64,000 nt of DNA from Siphlonurus alternatus (lineage: Eukaryota; Arthropoda; Insecta; Ephemeroptera; Siphlonuridae): NCBI GenBank assembly GCA_949825025.1, contig OX463781.1:46140317-46204316 (forward strand). The letters are read 5' to 3'. The notes below the pieces were generated by a model, which was given only the letters and a program-made list of their open reading frames with translations, was not told the DNA's origin and ran no database searches. This document shows, piece after piece, positions 24,001-34,321 of this stretch (within the stretch, counting starts at the first letter, position 1; each line of letters begins with the position of its first letter). Both the position numbers and the translations under genes were made by a program.

Positions 24001-25050
24001 ATTCAATCAGCTGTATAATTAAACACTAATCCCTTATTATAATTTTTGATCCCGTCTTATCTTATAAATTCTATATAATAGAACTATAATATTAGCTATA
24101 ATTTAATATATAATAATATTATAGATTTTAATATGTTCCATTAAATAATATATTGAAGATTGAAGCCTAATAATAATTTATAAAATCTGGTGTTCCGTAT
24201 ATTATGCTTAAAATATTCCCAAATTATATTAAAAGTGTATTATTTAATTTATATTTTCTATAGCTTATTGTTCATAAACATATCAAAAGGAATAATATTA
24301 GAATTAATTATACGCAATAATATATATAATATTATTTTTTTCTTTTTTTATTAAAATATTTTATACAAATATAGCTATTACATATTTAACGGATTAGCGT
24401 GAAACGATTGTAATCTTTGTTAAGTAGCATTAAAGGGATGAGTGCAAAGTCTTGCTGCTACACAGGACGGGTCGAAAGCCGCGGGCCGCGACATCAGCAA
24501 GGTAGCTGATGCTGCTCGGGCCACAAAAACTGGCCAGGCCGGTTTTATTCCTCCTTCCATTCAAGACGCGGCCAGCAATATTCACGGCCCGACGTAATAA
24601 TATCGGCCTACCATATCCAGCCGATTTCGTCAACACGCGGTTATAAAAATGTATATTATTTGATATATATGAGAACTGTACAGCATTTTATGCTGGAGAA
24701 CATTGAAATTTCGTCTTCATATTATATATTTATTATACAGGACCAAGTTATCTTAGTTTTTATACCTTCAATAAATGACCTTCGATGTGTTTTAGACTAA
24801 TTTTACATGCAGTAATGCTGCATCAGGTAATTCCGCACTATATGCTGTGCTTCTATAACCAACCAAGATCTGTACTGACGGCGGCTCCAGGCACAGAGGC
24901 TCACGCCCAGACCTTTCAGCGCTCACCGTCGTGACCTTCCTATATATATTTATTCTAACCGGTGCTTCGAGTAGCCGAAGCCACCAGCCTTCTTGATTTA
25001 TATAATTATTAGAAATCATGTATGTTATTAATGATGATATATTTATATAA

Positions 25051-25137
<87 letters not shown>

Positions 25138-27826
25138 ATATAAAATGAACATCCTCTTCATCATCATGTAATTTTTGCAGTGGACACTGTCAACAAAAAA
25201 AGAACATTATATACAGGCTATTATTTTCTTTATATTGTATTGTACAGTATATATATTAATATGCAGAATTCGATCCAAAGTTGCCTATAATTTTTGTAAA
25301 AAAAAAAAAAAAAAAAAAAAAATCAAGGACATAATTTTAATGTCACAAAAATGTGCAGGGATCACAAGTATTATATGATATTATAAAAAAGAAAATAACT
25401 CATGGCAAGCAGTAAAGACTGCGCACAGCAAAGAGCAAAACAAAAGAGGGTACAAAAAAAATGTTGAGAATGCTAAAAAAAATAACATTATAAAATCTAA
25501 ATTACTTCAATGTAATAAACGAAAAAAAAAACTTGTAATACTAGTTTAAACAATGTATCATAAATTATTATCATTATAAGATTTTGGTTTAAATATTTAT
25601 GACTATAATTTATATAAAGATATTTTTTCATTTATATATAAATATTTTAAAGGCAACATTATTCCCTTGCTATACCTAAATAACATTATCCTCTTGTATA
25701 AGAATGTGTTGTAATGAGAAGTGCAAACTCACGCTCTTTAAATATAAAGACGGCAGGTCATCGTAAAAAAGAAGAAAGCAACATTTTATAACGTTTTTTT
25801 GTGGTGAGGGAAAAGAGATAATAATTTGTGAGCTAGGGGGATGAAGGGGAGGGGGAGAAATGTACGTTTCCGCTAACGACCCCTCGCCTGCTGCCACCCC
25901 CTTCCATGTTGTCAAGACAACACTTGCGCGCGCTAGCGAGAGAGAACCGCTGCTGCCTTTATATTGATGAGGGTGAAACAACCCCTATATATATAGGGGA
26001 GAGTAGTATGTTTTCACCTCTCTTATCAGAAGAGGGTACGATGGCAGCACTGGTCGACTTTTGTGTTACCGCTCATTACTTTGATCATATTGGGGGAGGC
26101 TGCTGCACTCAGAGAGAATGAAGTGGGGGGGGGGGGGGGGACGTAACGAGACCATGACTGCATCCTTTGAGACCATGGCACAGGGCGAAGGTCATTGCTG
26201 AGGCTACAGTCATCTTTAGATGTACTGTAGCTGATGTCTCTTTACTCTTTACATATTAAATATAGAGAAGTTCCATCATTATTTTTATTTCTTTTTAATC
26301 AAACCTTTTTGCGGGTATATTCTTCTAATTACATACTACTTTGAAACCTTGAACCTTCCGAAAAACTAAATTGAGCGTTTCGCGGGCTCTTCCGGAACGC
26401 AGGGGCGGCTACGGCCCTGCAATCCATCCCGGCATTTGCCTGTGAATGAGGGAAACGTGGAAACCTTAGCCTGCAGGATGAACGCTACAGTTTTTGTCAA
26501 TGAATTGTGCAATAATATGGTCTAAAGCCAGGGGAACATGTAGTGTACAATCACAAAGATTTACTCCTGGGTCATGGGAAACATGTTTTTTGTTGAAAAT
26601 GCAGGTTACCCATCCAACTACTAACTACGCTTGGCGTTGCTTGACTTCGATGATCTGACGAGATCCGGTCAAGCCCACTACGCCACACCTCCAAATAAAA
26701 TAATAATACTTTATTTAATAAAATGTATTAAATTTTTTACTTTTTATGTTAAATCAGATCAGTAAATCACATAATAATTTTTGTAATTTATATATAGAGC
26801 TGATTTCTGTTTATGTTTACGTGAGGCGGGACAGGGTTTTCCCTATACAAATACATTGCGAAGGGGGCGCAGGAGGAAGGGAAAAGAGAAAGTTTTGGTA
26901 GGCCAGATTATACAGTGAGCATAGGTAAAATGACGAAAAAAAATTATAAAAAATACTTTTAACAGTTTTTTGGCTGTGAGATTTTTTTTATGAGTTCTAT
27001 CGTGTACTGTTAAAGTATTATTGAAGTATTTAAACTTGATTTATTTTATTAAGTGAAGTAAAAAAATTATTTTACACTTTGTTTATATGCTAGTCCGTGC
27101 ATTCTCATGGCCCTCCTCGCATGACGTCAGCGCAATCCCCTCTATATGAAGGAGATATTTAACCACAGGAATTAAGACAACCATGCAGTTTCTCACTAAC
27201 CACGCGCGGTTAGAGCTATAAAAGTATAATGATAAACCATTGTAAGCTATAATATATATTATTGTAACCGTTAATTATTATTGTAATGTATTATTAAGCA
27301 ATAAATTTGGAAATAGTAAAAATTTGTCAGCGAGTTTCATGTATTTTATATTATTACATGTATTTTTTTTAATAAGGCAAGGTCGTTATATAACTGCATG
27401 ATATTTGTATATAGTAAAAAGTTGATTCGACATCACGCGACACTCCCATTAAGTATACTATACTATTACATTGGAAGACAAAGGAAAAACGTTTGTGACG
27501 TCAAATCAGCTTTAAGTGACGACCAGTTTTACTCATGCGACAAGTATATTATATTATATAACATGCATAGAAAATTATGATTATACATATTTATATAATA
27601 ACAATGCCATGTAAAGAAATATAAAATATATAATATCATAATATATCAAAAATGTAAATGTATAGCCAAATGAAATTGCATATCATATGTTTATACACGT
27701 CACAATTGTCATGCATATAATTATACTGAATGCACGCGGCCTCACCGAGCTGGATCATGATGCGGTCTATGCCCTGATCATCATGCAGCAGTCGTTTTCG
27801 TTTGCAGGTAACCGCACGCACGAACG
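19604..27826 (-). CDS. RING-HC zinc-finger protein, probable E3 ubiquitin ligase (5 exons, 5' end open)
   Basis: Joined exons (27826-27746, 21616-21404, 20753-20596, 20295-20118, 19833-19604) give one open frame of at least 285 codons. All introns are GT-AG and every phase matches. If translation starts at the ATG at 21608 the product is 256 residues. The C-terminus is a complete RING-HC finger: C198-x2-C201, C213-x-H215-x3-C219-x2-C222, C230-x2-C233, spaced as in IAP, LRSAM1 and neuralized RINGs, which recruit E2 enzymes to ubiquitinate targets. The N-terminal half is Arg/Lys-rich. Residues about 130-180 (FVEKSTAAQLEKELRNLGV and on) are probably helical and faintly SAP-like. There is no BIR, ankyrin or transmembrane segment. 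The family beyond RING is unknown, and substrate and location cannot be read. Codons are GC-rich against AT-rich introns, which indicates selection on the coding sequence. Confidence 0.8.
20118..20295 (-). CDS. RING gene, third main exon
   Basis: Starts in phase 0 after the acceptor CATTGCAG and ends in phase 1 at the donor GTAAGTTATA. Encodes RPVYMNRSFRDALKLFVEK and a charged helical region with LRNLGVKADVCRVQNLMAL and LYEDNFLQQK, likely a linker or partner-binding helix ahead of the RING. Confidence 0.85.
20596..20753 (-). CDS. RING gene, second main exon
   Basis: Starts after the acceptor GACTGCTGCAG with two bases that complete a Lys codon. It encodes KDRIVELVAAMVRERGLVEK and a segment with MLGEHYPDMKCLCPVS, and ends in phase 0 at the donor GAG/GTGAGT. 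The intron on its 5' side (20754-21403) contains an AT microsatellite. Confidence 0.85.
21008..21076. repeat. AT dinucleotide microsatellite in a RING-gene intron
   Basis: About 25 AT units (21008-21058), followed by a second short TA run to about 21076. Confidence 0.95.
21404..21616 (-). CDS. RING gene, exon with probable start codon
   Basis: Begins after the acceptor CTTACAG. The ATG at 21608 heads MAAPAPVTPAKPPRQFLDF, the likely N-terminus if the upstream exon is untranslated. The stretch LRRIVRRQPHHMPILLRTIN and following residues is strongly basic. Ends in phase 1 at the donor GTGAGTCATA. GC-rich against flanking AT-rich introns. Confidence 0.8.
21650..23073. other. AT-rich DNA of the large RING-gene intron
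   Basis: No exon or recognised repeat. Unusually many CATGCATG and GCATGC words (for example 22820-22830 and 22925-22935). Confidence 0.35.
23074..23914. mobile_element. hAT-like non-autonomous transposon, about 840 bp
   Basis: Bounded by CACTGCAAAAA at 23074 and its reverse complement TTTTTGCAGTG ending at 23914, a termination seen in many non-autonomous hAT-type elements. Subterminal words recur inside (CTAAATACC, TTTAGCTTCTCAATGC, TAGCTATTTTTCTAAATAC). The middle carries repeated ACCCTTAAGGGTC-like words (GACCCTTAAATTTG, GACCCTTAAGGGTC, GGGTCGACCC). No transposase frame. An 8-bp target duplication could not be confirmed, and the right end is blurred by extra GCAC/ACTGCA repeats. Confidence 0.6.
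23915..24429. other. AT-rich intronic DNA
   Basis: Nothing recognised. Confidence 0.35.
24430..24650. other. GC-rich intronic block of unknown nature
   Basis: Distinct GC-rich island (GCCGCGGGCCGCGACATC, GGCCAGGCCGGTTTTATTCC, CGGCCCGACG). An open minus-strand frame of 68 codons spans it (NIAGRVLNGRRNKTGLASF). It lacks clear splice sites and a family match. It could be a skipped exon, an old repeat or an enhancer. Confidence 0.25.
25050..25141. repeat. AAAT microsatellite
   Basis: About 23 perfect AAAT units inside the large intron. Confidence 0.95.
25142..26384. other. Intronic DNA with poly-A, poly-G and a GC-richer patch
   Basis: Poly-A at 25298-25321. A GC/purine-rich patch at 25830-26120 contains CGCGCGCTAGCGAGAG and the palindrome CCCCTATATATATAGGGG near 25982. 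A run of 16 G lies at 26125-26140. Short open frames here look accidental. Confidence 0.3.
26385..26692 (-). mobile_element. 5S-rRNA-derived SINE, copy 1
   Basis: On the minus strand, 26692-26604 closely follows the internal part of animal 5S rRNA: ATCTCGTCAGATCATCGAAG, TCAAGCAACGCC, TTAGTAGTTGGATGGGTAAC. That covers the internal pol III control region. Beyond it comes non-5S sequence shared with the copy at 48820-49160 (GATTTAC-CC, GGAAACGTGGAAACCTTA, CATTTGCCTG). A 5S head plus a shared unrelated body is the layout of SINE3-type retroposons. The direction of transcription would be minus. The tail and target duplication were not resolved. Confidence 0.75.
26693..27745. other. Intronic DNA with a CRE near 27.12 kb
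   Basis: Perfect TGACGTCA at 27122-27129 in a small GC-richer patch, and AGGAGATATTTAACCACAGG nearby. The rest is AT-rich. No exon seen. Confidence 0.3.
27746..27826 (-). CDS. RING gene, upstream coding exon
   Basis: 81 bases between a CAG acceptor and a GTGAGG donor. Encodes FVRAVTCKRKRLLHDDQGID followed by RIMIQL. It ends in phase 1 with G, and the next exon begins AG, giving a Glu codon in the frame that leads to the MAAPAPV start region. An alternative acceptor (GATGATCAG) would trim it to about 28 bases in the same frame. Its 5' phase (two leftover bases) requires yet another upstream exon, unless this one is non-coding at its start. The intron to the next exon is about 6.1 kb. Confidence 0.5.
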
Positions 27827-29129
27827 CTGCGGTTACTGAGCAGCCATTATGGTGCACGAGGTACAGCTCCAGCAATAATAACCAGGGTGCGTGTTAACTG
27901 GATACCAATTTTTATATTTTCTTTGTGGCAATTTGTGATGAAATAATCGTTTAAAACTATAATAAAATAATATTTCAATAATAATATATAAATAGCTATA
28001 GTGTTAATTGTCTTGCTGTATATACTGTGTGATGTTATATAATATATACAGTAACAATAATACAGAATTATATAAAAAAGAACACACTTCAATTGTAATG
28101 CATCACCCCATTGTCTTGACCCGAATTTTACATAAAATTATAATAATATAGTATAATTAATGTCTTTTTATCATTGATTTTTATCATTTATATATTTTTA
28201 TGTTATACTCATTACATATGCATGCAGCCCCAAAATAACATTCTTTTTCGGGATTTACTTTTTCTATAGAAATTATCAAATTTAAGTAAGCAAAGTCCGA
28301 AATATTCGTTAATTTTGAGCTTTTCGTTTTCAAATCGTGCATCAGGCATCATGTCTCCAAGGTGCATGTTAGCATTTTTTATACGAGCTTTAATGTTAAC
28401 ATATATTTCATAATATTATAATTGCTTTTCTATATTTTTTAATTATATATTGCCTCCTTAAAAACTTTATCCTCTCAAATTCTCAAATTTCCACATCATG
28501 CTGCATCATGCATGATGGGTGCATGCATGGCACCTAAAAAACGTTTATTATATGTTATATACCACATTACATATGAAACGATGATGTATAAATCGGTTTT
28601 AATGTTCATTTTTGTTAATTGAAAGTTTCAAATTACATCATGAAGAGAACTTCATCAAAATTCAGTATAATATATTTTCAAATTTTTATTTCGATCATAG
28701 GCTGTACAGCATGTTTTTTTTTTAAATAATTTTAATTTTTAATATTTATACAATCATATATATACGTAATCAGTAAATTATAACCTAAATTTAACATCCT
28801 TTCATATTTTATAACCTCTTGACTCTTTAATGCATTGACTGCAATGTAAATTTTGCCGTATATAAAAATATAATTTCATAAAAAAAAATAAATAATTTAA
28901 AAACATTTAAAGCTATATTGATGGAATTAAATTGGAATCATATGCGTATATGTCGATTCGTAAAAAGATAATTATAATATAATTATTCAAGGCTCCGCAT
29001 CGCGCGGTTAGCTTGTAATTGAATATTGAATTATATATTATATCTATTATGAGGTTAAATTCAATATATTTATATAGACTGATATTACAGCCATGCATGA
29101 TGCGATTATTATAATATATATTCACTCGA
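27827..29129. other. AT-rich DNA upstream of the RING exon
   Basis: No exon recognised. Includes many CATGCATG words at 28490-28530 and a 45-bp retrotransposon end (listed separately). Confidence 0.35.
28675..28720 (-). mobile_element. Very short 3' end of the non-LTR retrotransposon family
   Basis: TTTTCAAATTTTTATTTCG, then ATCATAGGCTGTACAGCATG, matches the start of the copies at 14491 and 39001 and the 3' end of the element at 47150, and then stops. It is an extreme 5' truncation. Confidence 0.7.
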
Positions 29130-29450
29130 ACATTTCAGTGCACCATAATGTTCTGGTGATGCGCCCATTTATGCGCGGCGACTGCATCAAATATTTTGCG
29201 GCGTGCCCCGTGATCACCACGTGGTGCAGCGGGTGCGTGTAAGGTCGTGCACCCGTGGGTTCGCGCGGCCACCAAGACCTCCCGGCTCGCTGCTGCCATT
29301 GTGCTGCCGCCGCCGTCCAGTTCCCACCGCCGCGCTGTTGTTGTGAGTTCCCAGGCGTCGTATTAATAGCTGCACATACAAAGAGTGGCGGCATAATGGA
29401 CAAAAAATGTGATTCGGTAATTTGAGAAAATGCTATTGATCTTTCCAAAT
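29130..29450 (-). CDS. Candidate 5' exon in a GC-rich island (uncertain)
   Basis: The island has a minus-strand acceptor (TTTGTATGTGCAG) and one frame open across it (TAAAAQWQQRAGRSWWPREP and VVITGHAAKYLMQSPRIN). A weak donor is available at TTCGA/GTGAAT. That exit phase does not match the exon at 27826, so it is not a proven part of the RING gene. A different frame reads HGCTTLHAPAAPRGDH, which looks like an ankyrin-repeat core but hits a stop soon after. It could instead be the gene's promoter/CpG-type island and untranslated first exon. Confidence 0.25.
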
Positions 29451-29966
29451 TTATCTACTTGTTTTATTTTTTTTTTTTGTTATACGACGATAACAATTTA
29501 GCGGAAATGCTATAAACAGTAATACTGATGTTTATAATAATTATTGAAAAAGAAATGTTATATTTTTTTTAAATGTTCTATATATATTTAATTATTAATT
29601 TTTTATGTAAAGAAGCCATTTTAGTTTTTTTTTTCGCTTCGAGCGAGGAATTGTTTTAAACTTATTTATTTCATTGCTTTCTTGTTTTATATTGCAATAT
29701 ACAATTATATTTATTGCATGTCTTGCCATGTATTTTATTTTATTGTAATTAAAACCATAATCCTCTGCAGGTAAGCTTTAAAACTTTTAAGATAATAAGA
29801 TATGATAATTAAGTTAAATTAAATAAAAAGTATAATATAAAATATATACACACACTCCGGTGTATTAAACAGCATAATTATTATTTTGTCATCCCATTTT
29901 AATTGAGTTTTTTGTTCCTGAGATAATGATATTCATGATTGTTCTCTTGCAACAATAACAACAGGT
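29451..29966. other. AT-rich non-coding DNA
   Basis: Nothing recognised. Confidence 0.35.
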
Positions 29967-30382
29967 TTAAGGGCATTGGGTGTAGCACCGGTAGTTGGCA
30001 ACACTGACGTATCTTCACCATGTTAATTTTTTATCATTGCTCCTCGGAGTAATTTTTATGCTATAAAGCTGATTGCTGTAGTATCAAGATAATTAGTAGC
30101 CCAAGTGCACAATTTGGCTAAATAAAACCTGATTTAAAGAAAAGTATTTTTTAGTAATTTTTTAAATTTACATGCATTTTTCTAAAATATAAAAAAATAC
30201 TTTTCTTTAAATCAGGCTTTATTTAGCTAAATTGTGCACTTGGGCTATACTAATTATCTTGATACTACAGCAATCAGCTTAGCTCTAGCATAAAAATTAC
30301 TCCGAGGAGCAATGATCAAAAATTAACATGGTGAAGATACGTCAGTGTTGCCAACTACCGGTGCTACACCCAATGCTCTTAA
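29967..30382. mobile_element. TTAA-bounded palindromic MITE, copy 3
   Basis: Same arms and TTAA tips as copies at 13412 and 17152, with the right tip reading CAATGCTCTTAA. The AT-rich centre reads in the opposite orientation (TTACATGCATTTTTC instead of GAAAAATGCATGTAA). The insertion is therefore reversed relative to the other two, or the centre flipped. Confidence 0.85.
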
Positions 30383-30620
30383 TCGCACGCAGGTAGGATG
30401 ATTGTCGATGCGTCAGCAGGGGAGGGGGTGTTATCACAGAGGGGGGGGGGTAGTTTGGATCGATCGCGGCGCGCAGGCGAGGCGGCAGCTACAAGTGGGC
30501 ACGCTGTCGCCCGGCAACCGTCCGACCAGACCGTCTAACTATTGTAGCTCCTGAGAGATCGCAACCAGTTTGTCATCGTATAATATTTAAGTCCGTCTCG
30601 CAGAATTTAATTAGTGTGTA
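30383..30620. other. GC-rich patch after the MITE
   Basis: Contains G-runs, GATCGATCGCGGCGCGCAGG and GCCCGGCAACCG, the latter like half of an RFX X-box. No exon seen. Possible regulatory DNA. Confidence 0.25.
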
Positions 30621-31108
30621 TTGACAATGTCAAAATTAATGCAAAAAAATGTTGTTCGTTGATTATGTTGAGTTATATAATGTATTATGTTTGTAATATT
30701 ATTGTTGTTAATTGGTATTTTAATTATTTAATTATGAAAAAATGTACTTATCTATTTTAATTATTATATTATATATATTATATACTGTCTTTATATGTTA
30801 TTCTTATTTATGCTACTAAGTTGTCATTATGTGTCTATCCATACAATTTGATCTATTTTTATATATATATATAGTAATCACTATTTTTAATTATGATGTA
30901 GTGAATATCTGTATATTATTTATCTCAATTAATGTATAAAATAGTATGATTTGTAATTTCTGCCATCTTGTTCGAAATTTTTAAATAACAAACTAACGTT
31001 CTCCGTCTATGAGTTCTAAACTCTTGGGGTTTATCTTTTTGTATTTCTATTGTAATATGTATGTTTGAATTCTGAATAAACAATTAAAAAAAAAAGAAAA
31101 AAAAAAAG
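30621..31108 (+). mobile_element. Possible poly-A-tailed retroposed sequence
   Basis: AATAAA at about 31075 is followed within a few bases by an A-rich tail (31085-31108). The preceding 100 bases (TTTATCTTTTTGTATTTC and on) resemble 3' untranslated sequence. No open frame. A LINE 3' end, a processed retrocopy or a real transcript end are all possible. Confidence 0.35.
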
Positions 31109-31324
31109 CTTATTGTTATTCTTTTTTTATTATCTCTTTCATGGGCACAAATACAATAATATATAACAATACTTTAATATATTATAGTCAAAAAGTATAA
31201 AGAAAAACAAAAGCCCATGGGGTAAATGAAAAAGATTGCTGCATGAGCAGTCCATTCACAGATGTGTTCATTCACTCAATAAGCTTAAATCTTAAATTAT
31301 GTCTGGAAATTTATTTTAATATTT

Positions 31325-31415
31325 ACTTTTATTTCTCTGGCGGCATACATGACATGATCAAAATGTGTCAATTGCCCCAAAATACCAACCAATCAATCAA
31401 TCAACTTTTATTTCT
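31325..31415 (+). mobile_element. Ultra-short retroposon copy 2, with 12-bp target-site duplication
   Basis: A 67-bp insertion (31337-31403) lies between perfect repeats ACTTTTATTTCT at 31325-31336 and 31404-31415. The body starts CTGGCGGCATACATGAC, has a small duplication (ATGACATGATC), then AAAATGTGTCAATTGCCCC, and ends in AATACCAACCAATCAATC plus AATC units. Same unit as at 11904 and 53869. Confidence 0.85.
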
Positions 31416-33218
31416 AATGGATTTATTGATTGTTCTAAATTTATTATTTTATATGTTAATAAAAACTGACAACTTGCCTATTATATTTACATTTTCTCCA
31501 CTTGACCCACGTTAATAAAATCCATGCAGTGATAATGAATAATGAGCCCCTGTTATAGGTTCTCATCAGATCTGATCAGATCTCATACATACAAAAGTAT
31601 AATACCAGACACAATAAGATGCTGGTGAAAGACCTATCTCACAGGATGCTCAAACCGCTCATAAACACCGCTATACCATCATCCAGTCTATCACGTCAGA
31701 GATATGCTGGAGAACGCATCTTGGTTATGACAATGGTGCTCACGTGGAGAACCCATAGAGATAATTATTAGACAAATTATTATCAATTCAGCGAGATTGT
31801 AGTGACTCTTTCAGGAGGCTGATTTTCGATCTCAAACTGATTTTTGTTTTATTTTATTGAAAGACGGCAGTCAAAAATGAAATAAATCGAATTGAAAGAC
31901 CAAAATGGTTAACGGTGGGCGGGAGGCCGTAACTGCCATCTATTGGAATTGTCTAGGAAGCAAATAATTATTTCCGTTTGTTTCGCAGTAATTATTATGA
32001 AACTATCTGAGGTCCTAGAGTTTAAGAGCCGCTAACCAATGTAAAAAGAATTAATAAGTTTCATTCAATTGTAACCCAGAAAAACTGTCAACAAATTTCT
32101 GAAGCGCCATCTTTTGAGCAATTTTTGTAACTCAATTCCAGAGTTGTTCTGGATAGTTAATCTCAGAAACTCAAGTTTATAATTCAATCGGATTTTTACA
32201 GTAGATAGCTAATAATTATAGTGCAGGTATACGCAGATGGTTTCAAAACGATCAGATGAAAACTTTCCAAGGAAAAAATTGAAATGTACGAACACTATCG
32301 AAACGTCTTGTTTGAGCCTACCCCCCCCCCACCCCACCCTTACAGCTCATTTTAACGTTGCATTTGTTAATTATATAATGCAGATTTAAGATCATTATAC
32401 CATATATACATCATATTACAACTTCATCATTTGATTTACTTTTTATAAAATCGTACAATTTTTTGTAAGTATACCCTGATGTAATGTATATTATTGTATA
32501 ATGCGGATATAAAAATTAAAAATTCACATTACAATATTATAATTATTTTAAGCGGGGCAGGGCTACAGTTGATGTAAAGTATGCATGCATTTATAATTTT
32601 AAACCCTCATTTTGAAAAATAATTGGCCATATTAATAATAAGAAGATCAGACCCCCCCCCCCCTTGTTTCCACTTGTTTTAATGTAAAATGCCGTAGGAT
32701 TTTTAACGATGCGTATCACGAAATAAAAAACAAGTGTCGTCATTATGCAGCATCACCACTCCCCTCTTTTTGTCCTCCCCTCTCCCCACAGATTATTAAA
32801 ACACGATTAGCTGGAACAATGGAGTGAGCTTACTCGCCTAATCCCGCACTCCGCCGTATCAGACCCTCGCGCCGCACGGGTTGCGTGCTCACAGGGGCGT
32901 CTCGCGGTCGTCGGTGTGTATTATATTATATTTTTCAACAGAAGATTGTAGATTGTATTTTAAATAAAAAAAAAAAATAAAGTTATTCGAGCTATTTGAT
33001 TTTAAAGTGTATTAAAATGCTCTAACTTAATTTTCACACACGTCATATTATTAATATGCTGATATTATATATTTATATCAAATCTGGCTTGCTAATTTGG
33101 GGGAGATTTTTGCAATTAATGAAAATATATTGTGTTTGTCGTAAAACAATATTTTTTATACATTATCCTTATAATAATTTCAAATAATCCAAATGTGTGT
33201 ATAACCAATTTTACCAAA
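31416..33218. other. Non-coding DNA with C-runs and a GC patch
   Basis: 31540-31760 contains the direct repeat TCTGATCAGATCTCA. 31800-32300 is moderately complex unique sequence without coding frames. C-runs lie near 32322 and 32651. A GC-rich patch at 32820-32920 (GCACTCCGCCGTATCAG, CTCGCGGTCGTCGG) has no attached exon. Confidence 0.3.
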
Positions 33219-33386
<168 letters not shown>

Positions 33387-33465
33387 ACTAATTTTACTCA
33401 TGCATGGCATGCATGCATGCATGTCAACAATTCATGCAAAATCTTGTGTGTTATATGTACGATTC

Positions 33466-33799
33466 AATGGACAACATACATGAAAAAATTTTATTGCAGA
33501 AATGAATAGAGGGTACCAAATTATGCTACTCTGAATTCTTTCAGATTTTTTTGAGACCCAGAACTATTTTTAAATAATTTTTGAAAGTGCGGCCACGCCC
33601 CCTGGAGGCGTCAATAGGCGTCCAGTCTCTATCCTTTTTTTATTAAGGCTGCAGGGGTGCCAACTGAAATCACAGGACTTTCAATAATTATTTAAAAATA
33701 GTTCCGGGTCTTAAAAAAATCTGAAAAAATTCAGAGTATCATAATTTGGTACCCTCTATTCATTTCTGCAATAAAATTTTTTCATGTATGTTGTCCATT
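33466..33799. mobile_element. Foldback MITE, family B copy 1
   Basis: AATGGACAACATACATGAAA at the left mirrors TTCATGTATGTTGTCCATT at the right. Arms of about 120 bases include GAATAGAGGGTACCAAATTA and GAGACCCAGAACTATTTTTA. The unpaired centre carries GCCACGCCCCCTGGAGGCG. Inner arm sequence recurs at 39585-39850 and 55675-55950. Confidence 0.8.
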
Positions 33800-34321
33800 A
33801 ATTACTGTGGGATAAATTCTCAATCTAATTTTATTTTTATTATTTCATCGATGAGTGCATGATGCAGAGTTGTAGACTACTGTAGGTAGCCCTTTTATAC
33901 AAGCTATTATACAATAAATGCAATAAACATATAAATCATACAAGTAAAAATTTGAATGACACAGGTCTAAATTACTATAACTTAATTACTATAATATAGA
34001 TATAAAAATCTTGATAACATAATAGCCATGCATGGCAATAAAATATTCATGTTTATTATGGATATATCATACAACTATAATTATGCAAGCAAGTTTTCTG
34101 CGAGCTATAAAAAATGGTAGAACTAATGAGGACTCGATTCACAAAGAAAGAGTTATATCTGCAGCCATGCCTATATAAATATATTTATATGTGATAAAGC
34201 AATGGCGCCTAACTGCATGTGGTTTATAGTGAGAAAAGCTGATCCCATGGATATAATATAAACCTTCTGTTTAACTCCTGCATGAACCGCATCCATATTA
34301 AATATAACGGAGAATTTCACG
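33800..34321. other. AT-rich non-coding DNA
   Basis: Nothing recognised. Confidence 0.35.

Noticed and set aside
26604..26692. A functional 5S rRNA gene
   Set aside because: Both ends of 5S are missing or altered, substitutions hit the control region, and the copy is fused to a body shared with a second locus.
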